NCBI GenBank assembly: GCA_050260355.1
Contig: JBLNBZ010000053.1
Coordinates: 1 to 47,729 of the forward strand
Length of the DNA stretch: 47,729 nucleotides
Direction of reading: 5' to 3'
DNA from: CADEFX01 sp050260355
GTDB lineage: Bacteria; Pseudomonadota; Alphaproteobacteria; Rhizobiales; Hyphomicrobiaceae
A model generated the notes under the pieces. That model saw only the letters and a list, made by a program, of their open reading frames with translations, ran no database searches and was not told the DNA's origin. Position numbers and translations under genes: made by a program. This document shows, piece by piece, positions 17,482 to 25,542 of this stretch (positions are counted from its first letter, which is position 1; the number at the start of each line of letters is the position of its first letter).

Positions 17482-18924
17482 TCACACGCCGCCCATCAGC
17501 ATGTACTTGAGCTCGACAAACTCCTCCACGCCGTGGTGCGAGCCTTCGCGGCCGAGGCCCGATTCCTTGACGCCGCCGAACGGGACAACCTCAGAGGAGA
17601 TGATGCCCTCATTGATGCCGACGATGCCGTACTCGAGGCCCTCGCCGACGCGCCACACCCGGCCGACATCGCGCGAGTAGAAGTAGGCCGCGAGACCGAA
17701 CTCGGTGTCGTTGGCGAGCTTGATGGCTTCCTCCTCCGTCTTGAAGCGGAACAGCGGCGCCACGGGCCCGAACGTCTCCTCCCGCGCCACCTTCATGTCG
17801 CTGGTGACGCCGGTGAGCACGGTCGGCTCGAAGAAGCTGCCGCCCAGCTTGTGCCGCTTGCCGCCCAGGATCACCTTGGCGCCCTTGGCCGTGGCATCCG
17901 CAATGTGCTCCTCGACCTTCTCGACGGCGGCCTTGTTGATGAGCGGCCCGGTCGTGACACCCGCCTCGGTTCCGTCGCCGACCTTCAGCTTCTTGACCTC
18001 GGCAGCAAGTTTCTCGGCGAACTTGTCGTACACGCCGTCCTGCACGTAGATGCGGTTGGCGCACACGCAGGTCTGCCCGGCGTTGCGGTACTTGGAGGCC
18101 ATTGCGCCCGCGACGGCCTTGTCGAGATCGGCATCGTCGAAGACGATGAACGGCGCATTGCCGCCGAGCTCCATGCCGACCTTCTTGACGGTTTTGGCAC
18201 ACTGCTCGATCAGGACCTTGCCAATCTCGGTCGAGCCCGTGAACGTGAGCATGCGCACGACCGGGTTCGAGGTCAGCTCGGCGCCGATCACGCTGGCCTT
18301 GCCGGTGATGACGTTGAACACGCCCTTGGGAATGCCGGCGCGCTCGCCGAGCTCCGCCAGCGCCAGCGCGGTCAGCGGTGTCTCCGAGGCCGGTTTGCAC
18401 ACCACCGTGCAGCCGACCGCCAGCGCCGGCCCGACCTTGCGCGTGATCATCGCGGCCGGGAAGTTCCAGGGGGTGATGGCGGCCACGACACCCACCGGCT
18501 GCTTGATGCAGACGACGCGCGCGTCCGACTTGAAGGTGGGGATGGTCTCGCCGTTGATGCGCTTGGCCTCCTCGGCGAAGAACTCGATGAAGGAGGCCGC
18601 GTACATCACCTCGCCCTTGGCCTCGGCCAGCGGCTTGCCCTGCTCCATGGTCATGAGCAGCGCGATCTCGTCGGCGTGCTCGATCATCAGGTTGTACCAG
18701 CGGCGCAGGATGTTGGAACGCTCCTTGGCCAGCATCTTCGACCAGACTGGAAACGCCCGCTCTGCGGCAGCAATGGCGGCCTTGGTGCCCTTGGTGTCGG
18801 TCAGCGGAACCTTGGCGATCTCCTCGCCGGTGGCGGGATTGGTGACCGGCAGCGCCGGCTCGCCAACCCATTGGCCATCTATGTAGTTTTGCCTCTTGAG
18901 GAGGGTGATGACGGGCTTGTCCAT
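17482..18924 (-). CDS. gabD: Succinate-semialdehyde dehydrogenase
   Basis: Oxidises succinate semialdehyde to succinate with NAD(P), 480 residues. Catalytic Asn154 (TPWNFP), Glu252 (MELGGNAP) and Cys286 (GQTCVCANR); the paired cysteines CVC are typical of GabD, where they give redox control. FTGSTEIGK marks the cofactor loop. A near-perfect ribosome binding site AGGAGG precedes the ATG at 18924. It heads the minus-strand group with rpiA, the DUF2059 gene and gor. No gabT or GABA permease is next to it, so its physiological route is unclear. Confidence 0.93.
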   Translation of the reverse strand: MDKPVITLLKRQNYIDGQWVGEPALPVTNPATGEEIAKVPLTDTKGTKAAIAAAERAFPVWSKMLAKERSNILRRWYNLMIEHADEIALLMTMEQGKPLAEAKGEVMYAASFIEFFAEEAKRINGETIPTFKSDARVVCIKQPVGVVAAITPWNFPAAMITRKVGPALAVGCTVVCKPASETPLTALALAELGERAGIPKGVFNVITGKASVIGAELTSNPVVRMLTFTGSTEIGKVLIEQCAKTVKKVGMELGGNAPFIVFDDADLDKAVAGAMASKYRNAGQTCVCANRIYVQDGVYDKFAEKLAAEVKKLKVGDGTEAGVTTGPLINKAAVEKVEEHIADATAKGAKVILGGKRHKLGGSFFEPTVLTGVTSDMKVAREETFGPVAPLFRFKTEEEAIKLANDTEFGLAAYFYSRDVGRVWRVGEGLEYGIVGINEGIISSEVVPFGGVKESGLGREGSHHGVEEFVELKYMLMGGV

Positions 18925-19045
18925 ATGCTTTTCCTCCTGTCTTGGTCGGCTTGACCGATCCGTACAACGCCAATCCGGGCGCTCGCCCCATTCCTAGGCC
19001 CCTGCAGGTGTCCGCGCAAGGCTGCCCCTGGAGGCGGCCGTCTTA

Positions 19046-19207
19046 CTAAAGCCGGTCCAGAACAGACTCGGCGCGCTCCGCCACGCCGGCTCTGGGCAAG
19101 GGAATGAGGTCGTGGCAGAGGCTGCGACAAGCTTCAGTGGTGAAATGGTAGGTGCACTCGGCCTCTTCCAGTGTCTGCGCCGAGCAGATAGCTTGCCGCG
19201 CCGACAC
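19046..19207 (-). CDS. Possible small protein in the gabD/gph gap
   Basis: A 53-codon frame starting with GTG 19207 between divergent gabD and the HAD phosphatase gene. Residues include QTLEEAECTYHFTTEACRSL and PRAGVAERAESVLDRL: acidic, helical, four cysteines, natural-looking composition with GC-rich third positions, unlike the Arg/Pro/Ala-heavy noise frames here. No ribosome binding site is evident and no family is recognised. It may be a true small gene or the end of a longer frame overlapping the phosphatase gene. Confidence 0.3.
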   Translation of the reverse strand: MSARQAICSAQTLEEAECTYHFTTEACRSLCHDLIPLPRAGVAERAESVLDRL

Positions 19208-19220
19208 AAGGACCGACCGG

Positions 19221-19892
19221 ATGCAGGACCTCACCATCGTCTTCGACCTCGACGGCACGCTGGTCGAGACAGCGCCCGACCTGATCCACGCCACAAATCA
19301 CGCGCTGAGCCTGTGCGGGCTGGAGCCGGTGGGGGCACAGGAGATCCGGCCGTTCATCAGTTTCGGTGCGCGGGCCATGATCCGGAAGGGCCTCGAGGCT
19401 CACGGCCACCACGTCGCCGACGACGAGTTCGAGGCTCTGTTCTCAAGCTTCCTCGCCTACTACGCGGATAACATCGCTGTCGGGAGCCATGCATTTCCCG
19501 GCTTGCAGGAATGCCTGAGCCGCGTGTCACGGGCCGGGGCACGACTTGCCGTCTGCACCAACAAGCAGGAGGCGCTGTCGCGCAAGCTGCTCGACGCGCT
19601 CGACTTATCGAAAAGCTTCGGGGCTATCGCCGGGCGCGATACGTTTCCGGTCTGCAAGCCCCATCCCGATCACCTGCGTGGCGCAGTGAAGCTCGCCGGC
19701 GGCGATCCGCAGCGCGCCGTCATGGTCGGAGACAGCGACGTCGATATTGCCACGGCGAAGGCCGCCGGCATTCCCATCGTCGCGGTCACATTCGGCTACA
19801 CGGATGTTCCGGTGCACGATCTGTCACCAGATGCGATCATCGATCACTATCGCGATCTCGAGGCGGCCATCGAGCGCGTGCTGCGGCGCTGA
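19221..19892 (+). CDS. gph: HAD hydrolase, phosphoglycolate phosphatase-like
   Basis: A 223-residue HAD subfamily IA hydrolase. The nucleophile motif is VFDLDGTLVET (Asp9, Asp11), motif II is VCTNKQ, motif III KPHPDHL and motif IV MVGDSDVDIATAKAAG. These and the helical cap (LIHATNHALSLCGLEPV) fit Gph, which removes phosphate from 2-phosphoglycolate formed in DNA repair and photorespiration-like reactions. The ATG at 19221 has AAGGA eight bases upstream. Related HAD phosphatases (for example PpaX) cannot be excluded, so the exact substrate is inferred. Confidence 0.85.
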   Translation: MQDLTIVFDLDGTLVETAPDLIHATNHALSLCGLEPVGAQEIRPFISFGARAMIRKGLEAHGHHVADDEFEALFSSFLAYYADNIAVGSHAFPGLQECLSRVSRAGARLAVCTNKQEALSRKLLDALDLSKSFGAIAGRDTFPVCKPHPDHLRGAVKLAGGDPQRAVMVGDSDVDIATAKAAGIPIVAVTFGYTDVPVHDLSPDAIIDHYRDLEAAIERVLRR

Positions 19893-20018
19893 GCCTGGCG
19901 CGTGCGGCGTCGAATGGGCTGTGGCCGCGTTAATTGGGCAGCCGCCGTGGTGCCATAATCGGCCCACATACCGCCGCCGTACAGGCGTCCCTACGAGGCC
20001 ACAACCAAAGGACAGACC

Positions 20019-20291
20019 ATGTTCAAGGGGTTTGCACTATCCGCCGCTGCCGTCGCCCTCATGGCCGGCTCGGCTCTCGCACAGCAGGCGCAACCGCCGA
20101 CGACGGCGGACGAGTGTCTCAAGGCCGCCTTCGACCTCGCGCAGGCCGCAGAGGAAAAGCACCTTGGCGATGACAAGCTCGACCGGGTCGAGGAGCTGCT
20201 GACGAAGATGGAAAGCCATTGCGACGCCAATCAGTTCGCCGAAGCCATGCAGGTCGCCGGCGACATCAAGAGCGTGCTCGATGGCGAGTGA
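20019..20291 (+). CDS. Small exported helical protein, unknown
   Basis: A 90-residue protein with a signal peptide (MFKGFALSAAAVALMAGSALA, then QQAQPP). The mature part is acidic and helical with two cysteines (DECLKAAFDLAQ and MESHCDANQF), which could form one disulfide. AAAGGA precedes the ATG. A terminator-like hairpin follows. Probably a free periplasmic protein; no domain is recognised. Confidence 0.75.
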   Translation: MFKGFALSAAAVALMAGSALAQQAQPPTTADECLKAAFDLAQAAEEKHLGDDKLDRVEELLTKMESHCDANQFAEAMQVAGDIKSVLDGE

Positions 20292-20322
20292 GGCTCAAGG
20301 CCTCCCGTTCAGACCTCTGCAA

Positions 20323-20343
20323 GGGCGATCCGCTGGATCGCCC
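20323..20343 (+). terminator. Terminator-like hairpin
   Basis: Perfect 9-bp arms GGGCGATCC (20323-20331) and GGATCGCCC (20335-20343) with a 3-base loop, extended by AA/TT, followed by TTTGCGTTTGG. It lies 32 bp after the small exported protein gene. Confidence 0.6.
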
Positions 20344-20437
20344 TTTGCGTTTGGTCGCGGATCACAGGAAATGGGTTTCTTCGACACTGCAAGCTCGCTA
20401 CGGGTTGCCGCACGCCCGTAACCCCGAGCCCGCATCC

Positions 20438-21346
20438 TTGCCCCGCACGCAGTGGCTGCTTCTGATCGTCTTGTCCGTCCTTTGGGGCGGCTCGTTCTTC
20501 TTCGTCGGCATTGCCGTGAAGGAGCTGCCGGCCTTTACCATCGTGCTGGCGCGGGTGACCCTTGCCGCGATCTTCCTGCTGCCGGTCGTGCTCGCTATGG
20601 GATTGCGCTTACCCAGAGAGCCCGCAGCCTGGACGCCGTTCCTCGTCATGAGCCTTCTCAACAACGTCCTGCCGTTCACCCTCATAACGCTGGGTCAGAA
20701 GACCGTGCCCAGCGGGCTCGCCTCGGTGCTCAACGCCACGACGCCTTTGTTCGCCCTCGTCATCGCGCACCTGTTTGCCGATGAGCGGCTCAAGGCCAAC
20801 AAGTTTGCCGGCGTTGCGCTCGGCATTCTGGGCGTGGCCATCCTGATGGGATCGAACGTGCTGGCAACGAGCACGGCCAGCCTCCTCGGCATGCTGCTCT
20901 GCCTGGTGGGCTCCATGTCCTACGGCTTCGCGGCATTATGGGGCCGGCGATTGCGCGACACCCCTCCGCTGGTTGCGGCAACGTGCCAGCTCATGGCCTC
21001 CACCTTGACCCTTGGGGTGCTGGCCGCCGTGGTGGACCGACCCTGGACCCTGTCATGGCCGACGATGCCGACGGTCCTGGCCCTCCTCGGGCTCGCGCTT
21101 CTGGCGACGTCGCTGGCGTACGTGATCTTCTATCGCATCCTGTCGGTCTCGGGACCAACCAACGTCATGCTCGTCACGTTGCTCATCCCGATCACGGGCA
21201 TCGGGCTCGGGGTGACGTTGCTCGGTGAAATGCTGGAGACGCGGCACATCATCGGCGCACTGGTGATCGCCTCCGGCCTTCTCGTCATCGACGGACGCCT
21301 GCTCGCGATGGGCCGTCGAGGCGCGCAAGTTGACTTCAAGCGATGA
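20438..21346 (+). CDS. EamA/DMT-family transporter
   Basis: A drug/metabolite transporter of about 302 residues with ten hydrophobic helices in two EamA repeats. Repeat one starts LLLIVLSVLWGGSFFFVGIA and has the conserved PFTLITLGQKTVPSGLAS; repeat two has LGLALLATSLAYVIFYRIL and the C-terminal GVTLLGEMLETRHIIGALVI. Substrate unknown (amino-acid or metabolite efflux is usual). No in-frame ATG lies before the first helix, so a TTG start is needed. TTG 20438 gives a typical length; TTG 20405 and earlier TTGs are alternatives and none has a good ribosome binding site. The stop overlaps the stop of the convergent threonine aldolase gene by 11 bp. Confidence 0.85.
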   Translation: MPRTQWLLLIVLSVLWGGSFFFVGIAVKELPAFTIVLARVTLAAIFLLPVVLAMGLRLPREPAAWTPFLVMSLLNNVLPFTLITLGQKTVPSGLASVLNATTPLFALVIAHLFADERLKANKFAGVALGILGVAILMGSNVLATSTASLLGMLLCLVGSMSYGFAALWGRRLRDTPPLVAATCQLMASTLTLGVLAAVVDRPWTLSWPTMPTVLALLGLALLATSLAYVIFYRILSVSGPTNVMLVTLLIPITGIGLGVTLLGEMLETRHIIGALVIASGLLVIDGRLLAMGRRGAQVDFKR

Positions 21347-22379
21347 CGCGGGCCGCCTCCATTAGATCCGCCGCGAACCGGTCCACGGTGGCAGGCTCCG
21401 TATCCCAGGCGCACATCAGCCGGCAGCCGGTGGCCCCCAGAAACGTATAGAACTGCCATCCCTTCTGGCGCAGCGCGGCCTGCACCTTGGGCGGGATCTC
21501 CGCAAACACGGCATTGGCCTCGACCGGATACATGATGCCAATGCCCGGCACGCCGCTGATGCCGTCGCAGAGGCGCCTCGCCATGGCATTGGCGTGACGG
21601 GCGTTGGCGAGCCACACGTCATTGCCGAGCAGGCCGAGCCACGGCGCGGTCGCCAGCCGCATCTTGGAGTTGAGCTGGCCTGCCTGCTTCACGCGCCAAT
21701 CGAACTCGTCGGCAAGGGCAGCATCGAAGAACACGACCGCCTCGCCGAAACCCAGGCCGTTCTTGGTGCCGCCGAACGAGATGACGTCGATACCACGGCG
21801 CCAAGTGGTGTCTGCGGGCCGGCACCCAAGCGTCGCGACGGCATTGGCGAGCCGCGCGCCGTCCATGTGCAGCTTGAGGCCGTGTCGCCTGGCGGCGGCA
21901 CACACGGCGTCGAGCTCATCGAGGCCGTACACTGTGCCGAGCTCGGTCGACTGCGTCACCGACACCGCGCGCGCCTTGACATGGTGCACGCCCGAGAACC
22001 GCGTGGCGAGACGCTCCACCGCCTCCGGCGTGAGCTTGCCGAGGGGTGTGTCGACCGGCATCAGCGTGGCGCCGCCGCTGAAGAAGGAGCAGGCGCCCGC
22101 CTCGTCATTGTCGACGTGAGAAGCGGCATGCACGATGACGGAGTTGTAGGGCCGGCAGAGCTGCGCCAGCGCCAGGGCGTTGGCCGCGGTTCCATTGAAG
22201 ACGAAGAAGACCCGGGCCGAGGGCGCCTCGAACAACGCGCGGATCGCGTCACATGCCTTCTGCGTCCAGTCATCGCCGCCGTAGCCGATGGCATGACCGG
22301 CGGCATTGGCGGCAGTCAGCGCCTCCAGCGCTGCCGGACACATGCCCGCATTGTTGTCCGACGCGAACTGCTGGGACAC
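21336..22379 (-). CDS. Low-specificity L-threonine aldolase (beta-eliminating lyase family)
   Basis: A PLP enzyme of 347 residues that cleaves threonine or allo-threonine to glycine and acetaldehyde. It shows FASDNNAGMCPAALEAL at the start, the cofactor-stacking His88 (AASHVDNDEAG), Asp173 (HMDGARLANA) and the PLP lysine Lys206 in SFGGTKNGLG. The start is GTG 22379, with CGGAG upstream; the open frame continues into nuoF but that part is not family-like. It follows nuoF by 29 bp in the same direction, where nuoG would be expected, so it is probably transcribed with the nuo genes. Confidence 0.92.
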   Translation of the reverse strand: MSQQFASDNNAGMCPAALEALTAANAAGHAIGYGGDDWTQKACDAIRALFEAPSARVFFVFNGTAANALALAQLCRPYNSVIVHAASHVDNDEAGACSFFSGGATLMPVDTPLGKLTPEAVERLATRFSGVHHVKARAVSVTQSTELGTVYGLDELDAVCAAARRHGLKLHMDGARLANAVATLGCRPADTTWRRGIDVISFGGTKNGLGFGEAVVFFDAALADEFDWRVKQAGQLNSKMRLATAPWLGLLGNDVWLANARHANAMARRLCDGISGVPGIGIMYPVEANAVFAEIPPKVQAALRQKGWQFYTFLGATGCRLMCAWDTEPATVDRFAADLMEAARVIA

Positions 22380-22408
22380 GCGATCACTCCGTTCAACGGC
22401 GACGGGAT

Positions 22409-23692
22409 CTATTCGGCAGCCTCGCGCGGAATGGCCTGATAGCGGTCGATCCGCGCCTCGATCTCGGAGCGGAAGTTGCGCAGCAGGCCCTGCACCGGCC
22501 ATGCCGCCGCATCGCCGAGCGCGCAAATGGTGTGGCCCTCGATCTGCTTGGAGACGTCGAACAGTAGATCGATCTCGCGCTTGTCGGCGGCGCCAACGGC
22601 CATGCGCTCCAGCACGCGCCACATCCAACCCGTGCCTTCGCGGCAGGGCGTGCACTGGCCACAGCTTTCATGCTTGTAGAAGTGCGCGATACGGGCGATC
22701 GCCTTCACGATGTCGGTCGACTTGTCCATGACGATGATGGCGGCGGTGCCCAGGCCCGACTTGAGCTTGACCAGGCTGTCGAAGTCCATGGTCAGATCCT
22801 GACACTGGGAGGCCGGCAGCAAAGGCATCGACGAGCCGCCGGGAATGACGGCCAGCAGGTTGTCCCAACCGCCCCGCACGCCGCCCGCGTGCGTCTCGAT
22901 CAGCTCGCGCAGCGGTACGCCCATGGCATCCTCGACTACGCAGGGCCGCTCGACGTGGCCGGAGATCTGGAACAGCTTGGTGCCGGTGTTGTTGGGCTTG
23001 CCTATCCCTGCGAACCAGGTTGCGCCGCGCCGCAGGATGGTGGGCGTCACGGCTATGCTCTCGACGTTGTTGACCGTCGTCGGCGCGCCGTAGAGGCCGG
23101 AATTGGCGGGGAACGGCGGCTTCAGGCGCGGCTGGCCCTTCTTGCCCTCGAGGCTCTCCAGAAGCGCCGTCTCCTCGCCGCAGATGTAGGCGCCGGCGCC
23201 GTGGTGCACGTAGCAGTCGAAGTCCCAGCCGTGCACGTTGCCCTTGCCGATCAGCTTGGCGGCATAAGCCTCGTCGATGGCCGCCTGCAGGCGCTCACGC
23301 TCGCGGACGAACTCACCGCGCACGTAGATGTAGCAGGTATGCGCGCGCATGGCGTAGCTGGCGATGAGGCAGCCTTCGATGAAGAGGTGCGGCTCGTGCC
23401 GCATGATCTCGCGGTCCTTGCAGGAGCCTGGCTCCGATTCATCGGCGTTGACGACGAGATACGACGGCCGCGGGTCGTTCTTGGGCATGAACGACCACTT
23501 GAGCCCGGTCGGAAAGCCGGCGCCGCCTCGGCCTCTGAGGCCGGAGGCCTTCACCTCGTTGATGATCCAGTCGTGCCCCTTCTCGATCAGCGCCTTGGTG
23601 CCGTCCCACGTGCCGCGCGCGCGGGCCCCGGCCAGCCGCCAGTCCTCGAAGCCGTAAATGTTGGTGAAGATGCGATCTGCGTCAGCGAGCAT
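22409..23692 (-). CDS. nuoF: NADH-quinone oxidoreductase subunit F
   Basis: The NADH-binding flavoprotein subunit of respiratory complex I, 427 residues, in the peripheral arm on the cytoplasmic side. It carries the NADH/FMN glycine loop LRGRGGAGFPTG (from residue 52), GAGAYICGEETALLESLEG, and the N3 [4Fe-4S] cluster cysteines Cys344, Cys347, Cys350 (SCGQCTPCREG) and Cys390. It follows nuoE by 13 bp. Full length and intact. It is the last nuo gene here. Confidence 0.97.
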   Translation of the reverse strand: MLADADRIFTNIYGFEDWRLAGARARGTWDGTKALIEKGHDWIINEVKASGLRGRGGAGFPTGLKWSFMPKNDPRPSYLVVNADESEPGSCKDREIMRHEPHLFIEGCLIASYAMRAHTCYIYVRGEFVRERERLQAAIDEAYAAKLIGKGNVHGWDFDCYVHHGAGAYICGEETALLESLEGKKGQPRLKPPFPANSGLYGAPTTVNNVESIAVTPTILRRGATWFAGIGKPNNTGTKLFQISGHVERPCVVEDAMGVPLRELIETHAGGVRGGWDNLLAVIPGGSSMPLLPASQCQDLTMDFDSLVKLKSGLGTAAIIVMDKSTDIVKAIARIAHFYKHESCGQCTPCREGTGWMWRVLERMAVGAADKREIDLLFDVSKQIEGHTICALGDAAAWPVQGLLRNFRSEIEARIDRYQAIPREAAE

Positions 23693-23705
23693 CGTTGGTC
23701 TGCCT

Positions 23706-24338
23706 TCAGTTCCGGCGTTCGAGCCGCCGGATCAAGCTTGCATCCTTCAGCGTGGTCGGGCCGCCGGCCGGGCAGGACGCCTGCCGGCCGATCTGCGAGC
23801 CCGGCTTCGGCGGCCGGCCCGCCTTGAAGTCGTCGAGCAGCTTCTCGAGCAGCTCCGGCGTCAGATCCTCGTAGGTGTCCTTGAAGATCTGGACCATCGG
23901 CGCGTTGGCGCAGGAGCCGAGGCATTCGACCGGCTCCCAGGAGAAGTCGCCGTCGGCGGAGAGATGATGCGGCTCCTGATGGATGCGCCGCTCGCACACC
24001 GCCTTGAGCTCATCGGCCCCGCGCAGCATGCACGGGGTGGTGTGACAGACCTGAATGTGCGCTTTCCGACCGACCGGGGAAAGCTGGAACATGGTGTAGA
24101 AGGTGGCGATCTCGTAGACCCGGATATAGGGCATGTCGAGCATGTCGGCCACCACGCGCAGGGCCGGCTCGGGCAGCCAGTTGTCGTGCTGCTCCTGCGC
24201 CCGCCACAGCAGCGGGATTACGGCGGAGGCCTGCTTTCCCGGCGGATACTTGGCGATGGTGGCCTTGGCCCACTCGAGATTCTCGGGTGTGAACGCAAAG
24301 GAGGCGGGCTGGTCGGGGCTTAGTCTGCGGGGGGCCAT
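23706..24338 (-). CDS. nuoE: NADH-quinone oxidoreductase subunit E
   Basis: The 24-kDa-like subunit of complex I, 210 residues. It binds the N1a [2Fe-2S] cluster through Cys98, Cys103 (QVCHTTPCML) and Cys139, Cys143 (ECLGSCANAP). The C-terminal tail after residue 165, with GRPPKPGSQIGRQ and a basic end, is the alphaproteobacterial/mitochondrial type. It pairs with nuoF directly downstream. Upstream, where nuoD should be next, is the roughly 2.5-kb insert with Uma2 and ParA-like genes, so nuoE-nuoF need either read-through across that insert or a promoter in the 24339-24509 gap; none was identified. Confidence 0.96.
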   Translation of the reverse strand: MAPRRLSPDQPASFAFTPENLEWAKATIAKYPPGKQASAVIPLLWRAQEQHDNWLPEPALRVVADMLDMPYIRVYEIATFYTMFQLSPVGRKAHIQVCHTTPCMLRGADELKAVCERRIHQEPHHLSADGDFSWEPVECLGSCANAPMVQIFKDTYEDLTPELLEKLLDDFKAGRPPKPGSQIGRQASCPAGGPTTLKDASLIRRLERRN

Positions 24339-24497
24339 GCTGCTCGGGTCTCGGCGCCGTTGTCGAGCGAATGTGATCGGACGTGCTGCAACAACGGCCT
24401 AACGGCTTCGCGCCGCCTTGGCAACGCCCCATGTTGGCGCGGCTCCCGCAGGATGGCAGACTTCACCGGACGGCTGCACCGTTGGAGAGGGATCTGC

Positions 24498-24503
24498 TAT
24501 AGT
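24498..24503 (+). promoter_or_regulatory. Possible -10 box of the Uma2 gene
   Basis: TATAGT preceded by TGC (extended -10-like) ends 6 bases before the Uma2 ATG at 24510. Initiation at the usual distance would fall on or beside the start codon and give a leaderless mRNA. The -35 region is weak. Confidence 0.3.
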
Positions 24504-24509
24504 TCTAAT

Positions 24510-25091
24510 ATGTCCAAAGCATTGCGACAGCCGCCGTCGCGGCGCATGACCGTTGCCGAGTTCCTGCCCTGGGCTGAGGAGGCCCGCGCGCGGGGCGAAG
24601 GGCGCTTCGAGCTCGTCGACGGAGTCGTTTACGCGATGAATGCGGAGCGGGCGGTTCACTGGAAGACCAAACTGGCGGCCGCGGTCGCTTTCCTGGCCGC
24701 CGTACGCCGCGCCAAGCTGCCGTGCCACGTCGTGCCGGACGGCGCGTCCGTGGTCGTGGACGAGGCGACGACCTACGAGCCGGACGCGATCGTCTATTGC
24801 GGCGATGAAGTGGATGCAGCCAGCCTCGTCGTGCCCAGTCCGCTTATCGTTGTGGAGGTTATCTCTCCCAGCACCGGCCATATCGACAAGGGCGACAAGC
24901 TCGAAAACTACTTCAGGATCCCGAGCGTTCAGCACTACTTGATGATCTATCCCGACCAGCGCACGGTCGTTCATCACCAGCGTGCGACTGCTGGCACCCT
25001 TACGACTCGCATTGCGCACGACGGCGCGTTGCGCCTCGATCCACCCGGGTTGGACGTGCCCGTTGCGGAACTCTTTGCCGTGCCGGAGTAG
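24510..25091 (+). CDS. Uma2-family (DUF820) putative restriction-endonuclease-like protein
   Basis: A 193-residue protein of the Uma2/DUF820 family with a PD-(D/E)XK nuclease-like core. Motifs seen: MTVAEFLPW and FELVDGVVYAMN at the N-terminus, YEPDAIVYCGDE with the metal-binding Asp, and PLIVVEVISPSTGHIDKGDKLENYF with the conserved Glu and Lys. The cyanobacterial relatives occur in huge numbers and are often linked with mobile DNA; biological function is unproved. It is the only plus-strand gene in the insert between nuoE and nuoD, and ends 14 bp from the convergent small gene. Confidence 0.88.
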   Translation: MSKALRQPPSRRMTVAEFLPWAEEARARGEGRFELVDGVVYAMNAERAVHWKTKLAAAVAFLAAVRRAKLPCHVVPDGASVVVDEATTYEPDAIVYCGDEVDAASLVVPSPLIVVEVISPSTGHIDKGDKLENYFRIPSVQHYLMIYPDQRTVVHHQRATAGTLTTRIAHDGALRLDPPGLDVPVAELFAVPE

Positions 25092-25105
25092 ACGGCCTAG
25101 CGCGC

Positions 25106-25396
25106 CTACCAGGGGCGCGCCTTCTCGGCCACCTTGTCCTTGTTGGCGGCGCGCACGATCTCCACGAACCGTTTCCTGATCATGGCGAGGGCAGCCGACT
25201 TGGAGGTGGGCTTCTTGCCGCCGCGGTTGTAGGCGTGGGCGATGGCGATCAGGTCGGCCGAAGTCAGTCCCGCCGCGCTCTCCAACTCGCTCATTACGAG
25301 CTCGAACACCGGCCTGTCAGTTTTGGCGGCGGCCAAGCGGCTCGCATAGGCAGAAACTCTGGCCTCGTCCGGCTTGCCCTTTGGCGACTTGGCCAT
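25106..25396 (-). CDS. Small basic protein downstream of the ParA-like gene
   Basis: A 96-residue, Lys/Arg/Ala-rich protein. The C-terminal half, LTSADLIAIAHAYNRGGKKP then SKSAALAMIRKRFVEIV, resembles small helix-turn-helix modules (SAP or Rho N-terminal-like) that recur in alphaproteobacterial hypothetical proteins, hinting at nucleic acid binding. AGGAG before the ATG at 25396 fixes the start; the frame upstream is not gene-like. It follows the ParA-like gene by 146 bp on the same strand and may share its transcript or use the AT-rich region at 25495. Function not known. Confidence 0.65.
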   Translation of the reverse strand: MAKSPKGKPDEARVSAYASRLAAAKTDRPVFELVMSELESAAGLTSADLIAIAHAYNRGGKKPTSKSAALAMIRKRFVEIVRAANKDKVAEKARPW

Positions 25397-25494
25397 TTCA
25401 CTCCTGCCTAAACCGAACACCTCCCCAAACCTGAAAATAGACATTGTGTGGTGACCTCGCCAGAGCTGGGCCACGCCTGACGAGGTGCCCGGAA

Positions 25495-25505
25495 TATAAT
25501 TTATA
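25495..25505. promoter_or_regulatory. AT-rich palindrome between the ParA-like gene and its small neighbour
   Basis: TATAATTTATA, an 11-base palindrome with one central base, stands out in GC-rich surroundings and is followed by CGATCATTATCG. It could be a promoter or operator for the small gene on the minus strand, whose ATG lies 99 bp away. Confidence 0.3.
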
Positions 25506-25542
25506 CGATCATTATCGCGATTCTCTGGCGGGATAGTGAAAC

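Noticed and set aside
17455..18954. Long plus-strand open frame covering gabD on the opposite strand
   Set aside because: Arg/Leu/Gly/His-rich composition without domains; shadow of gabD caused by high GC.
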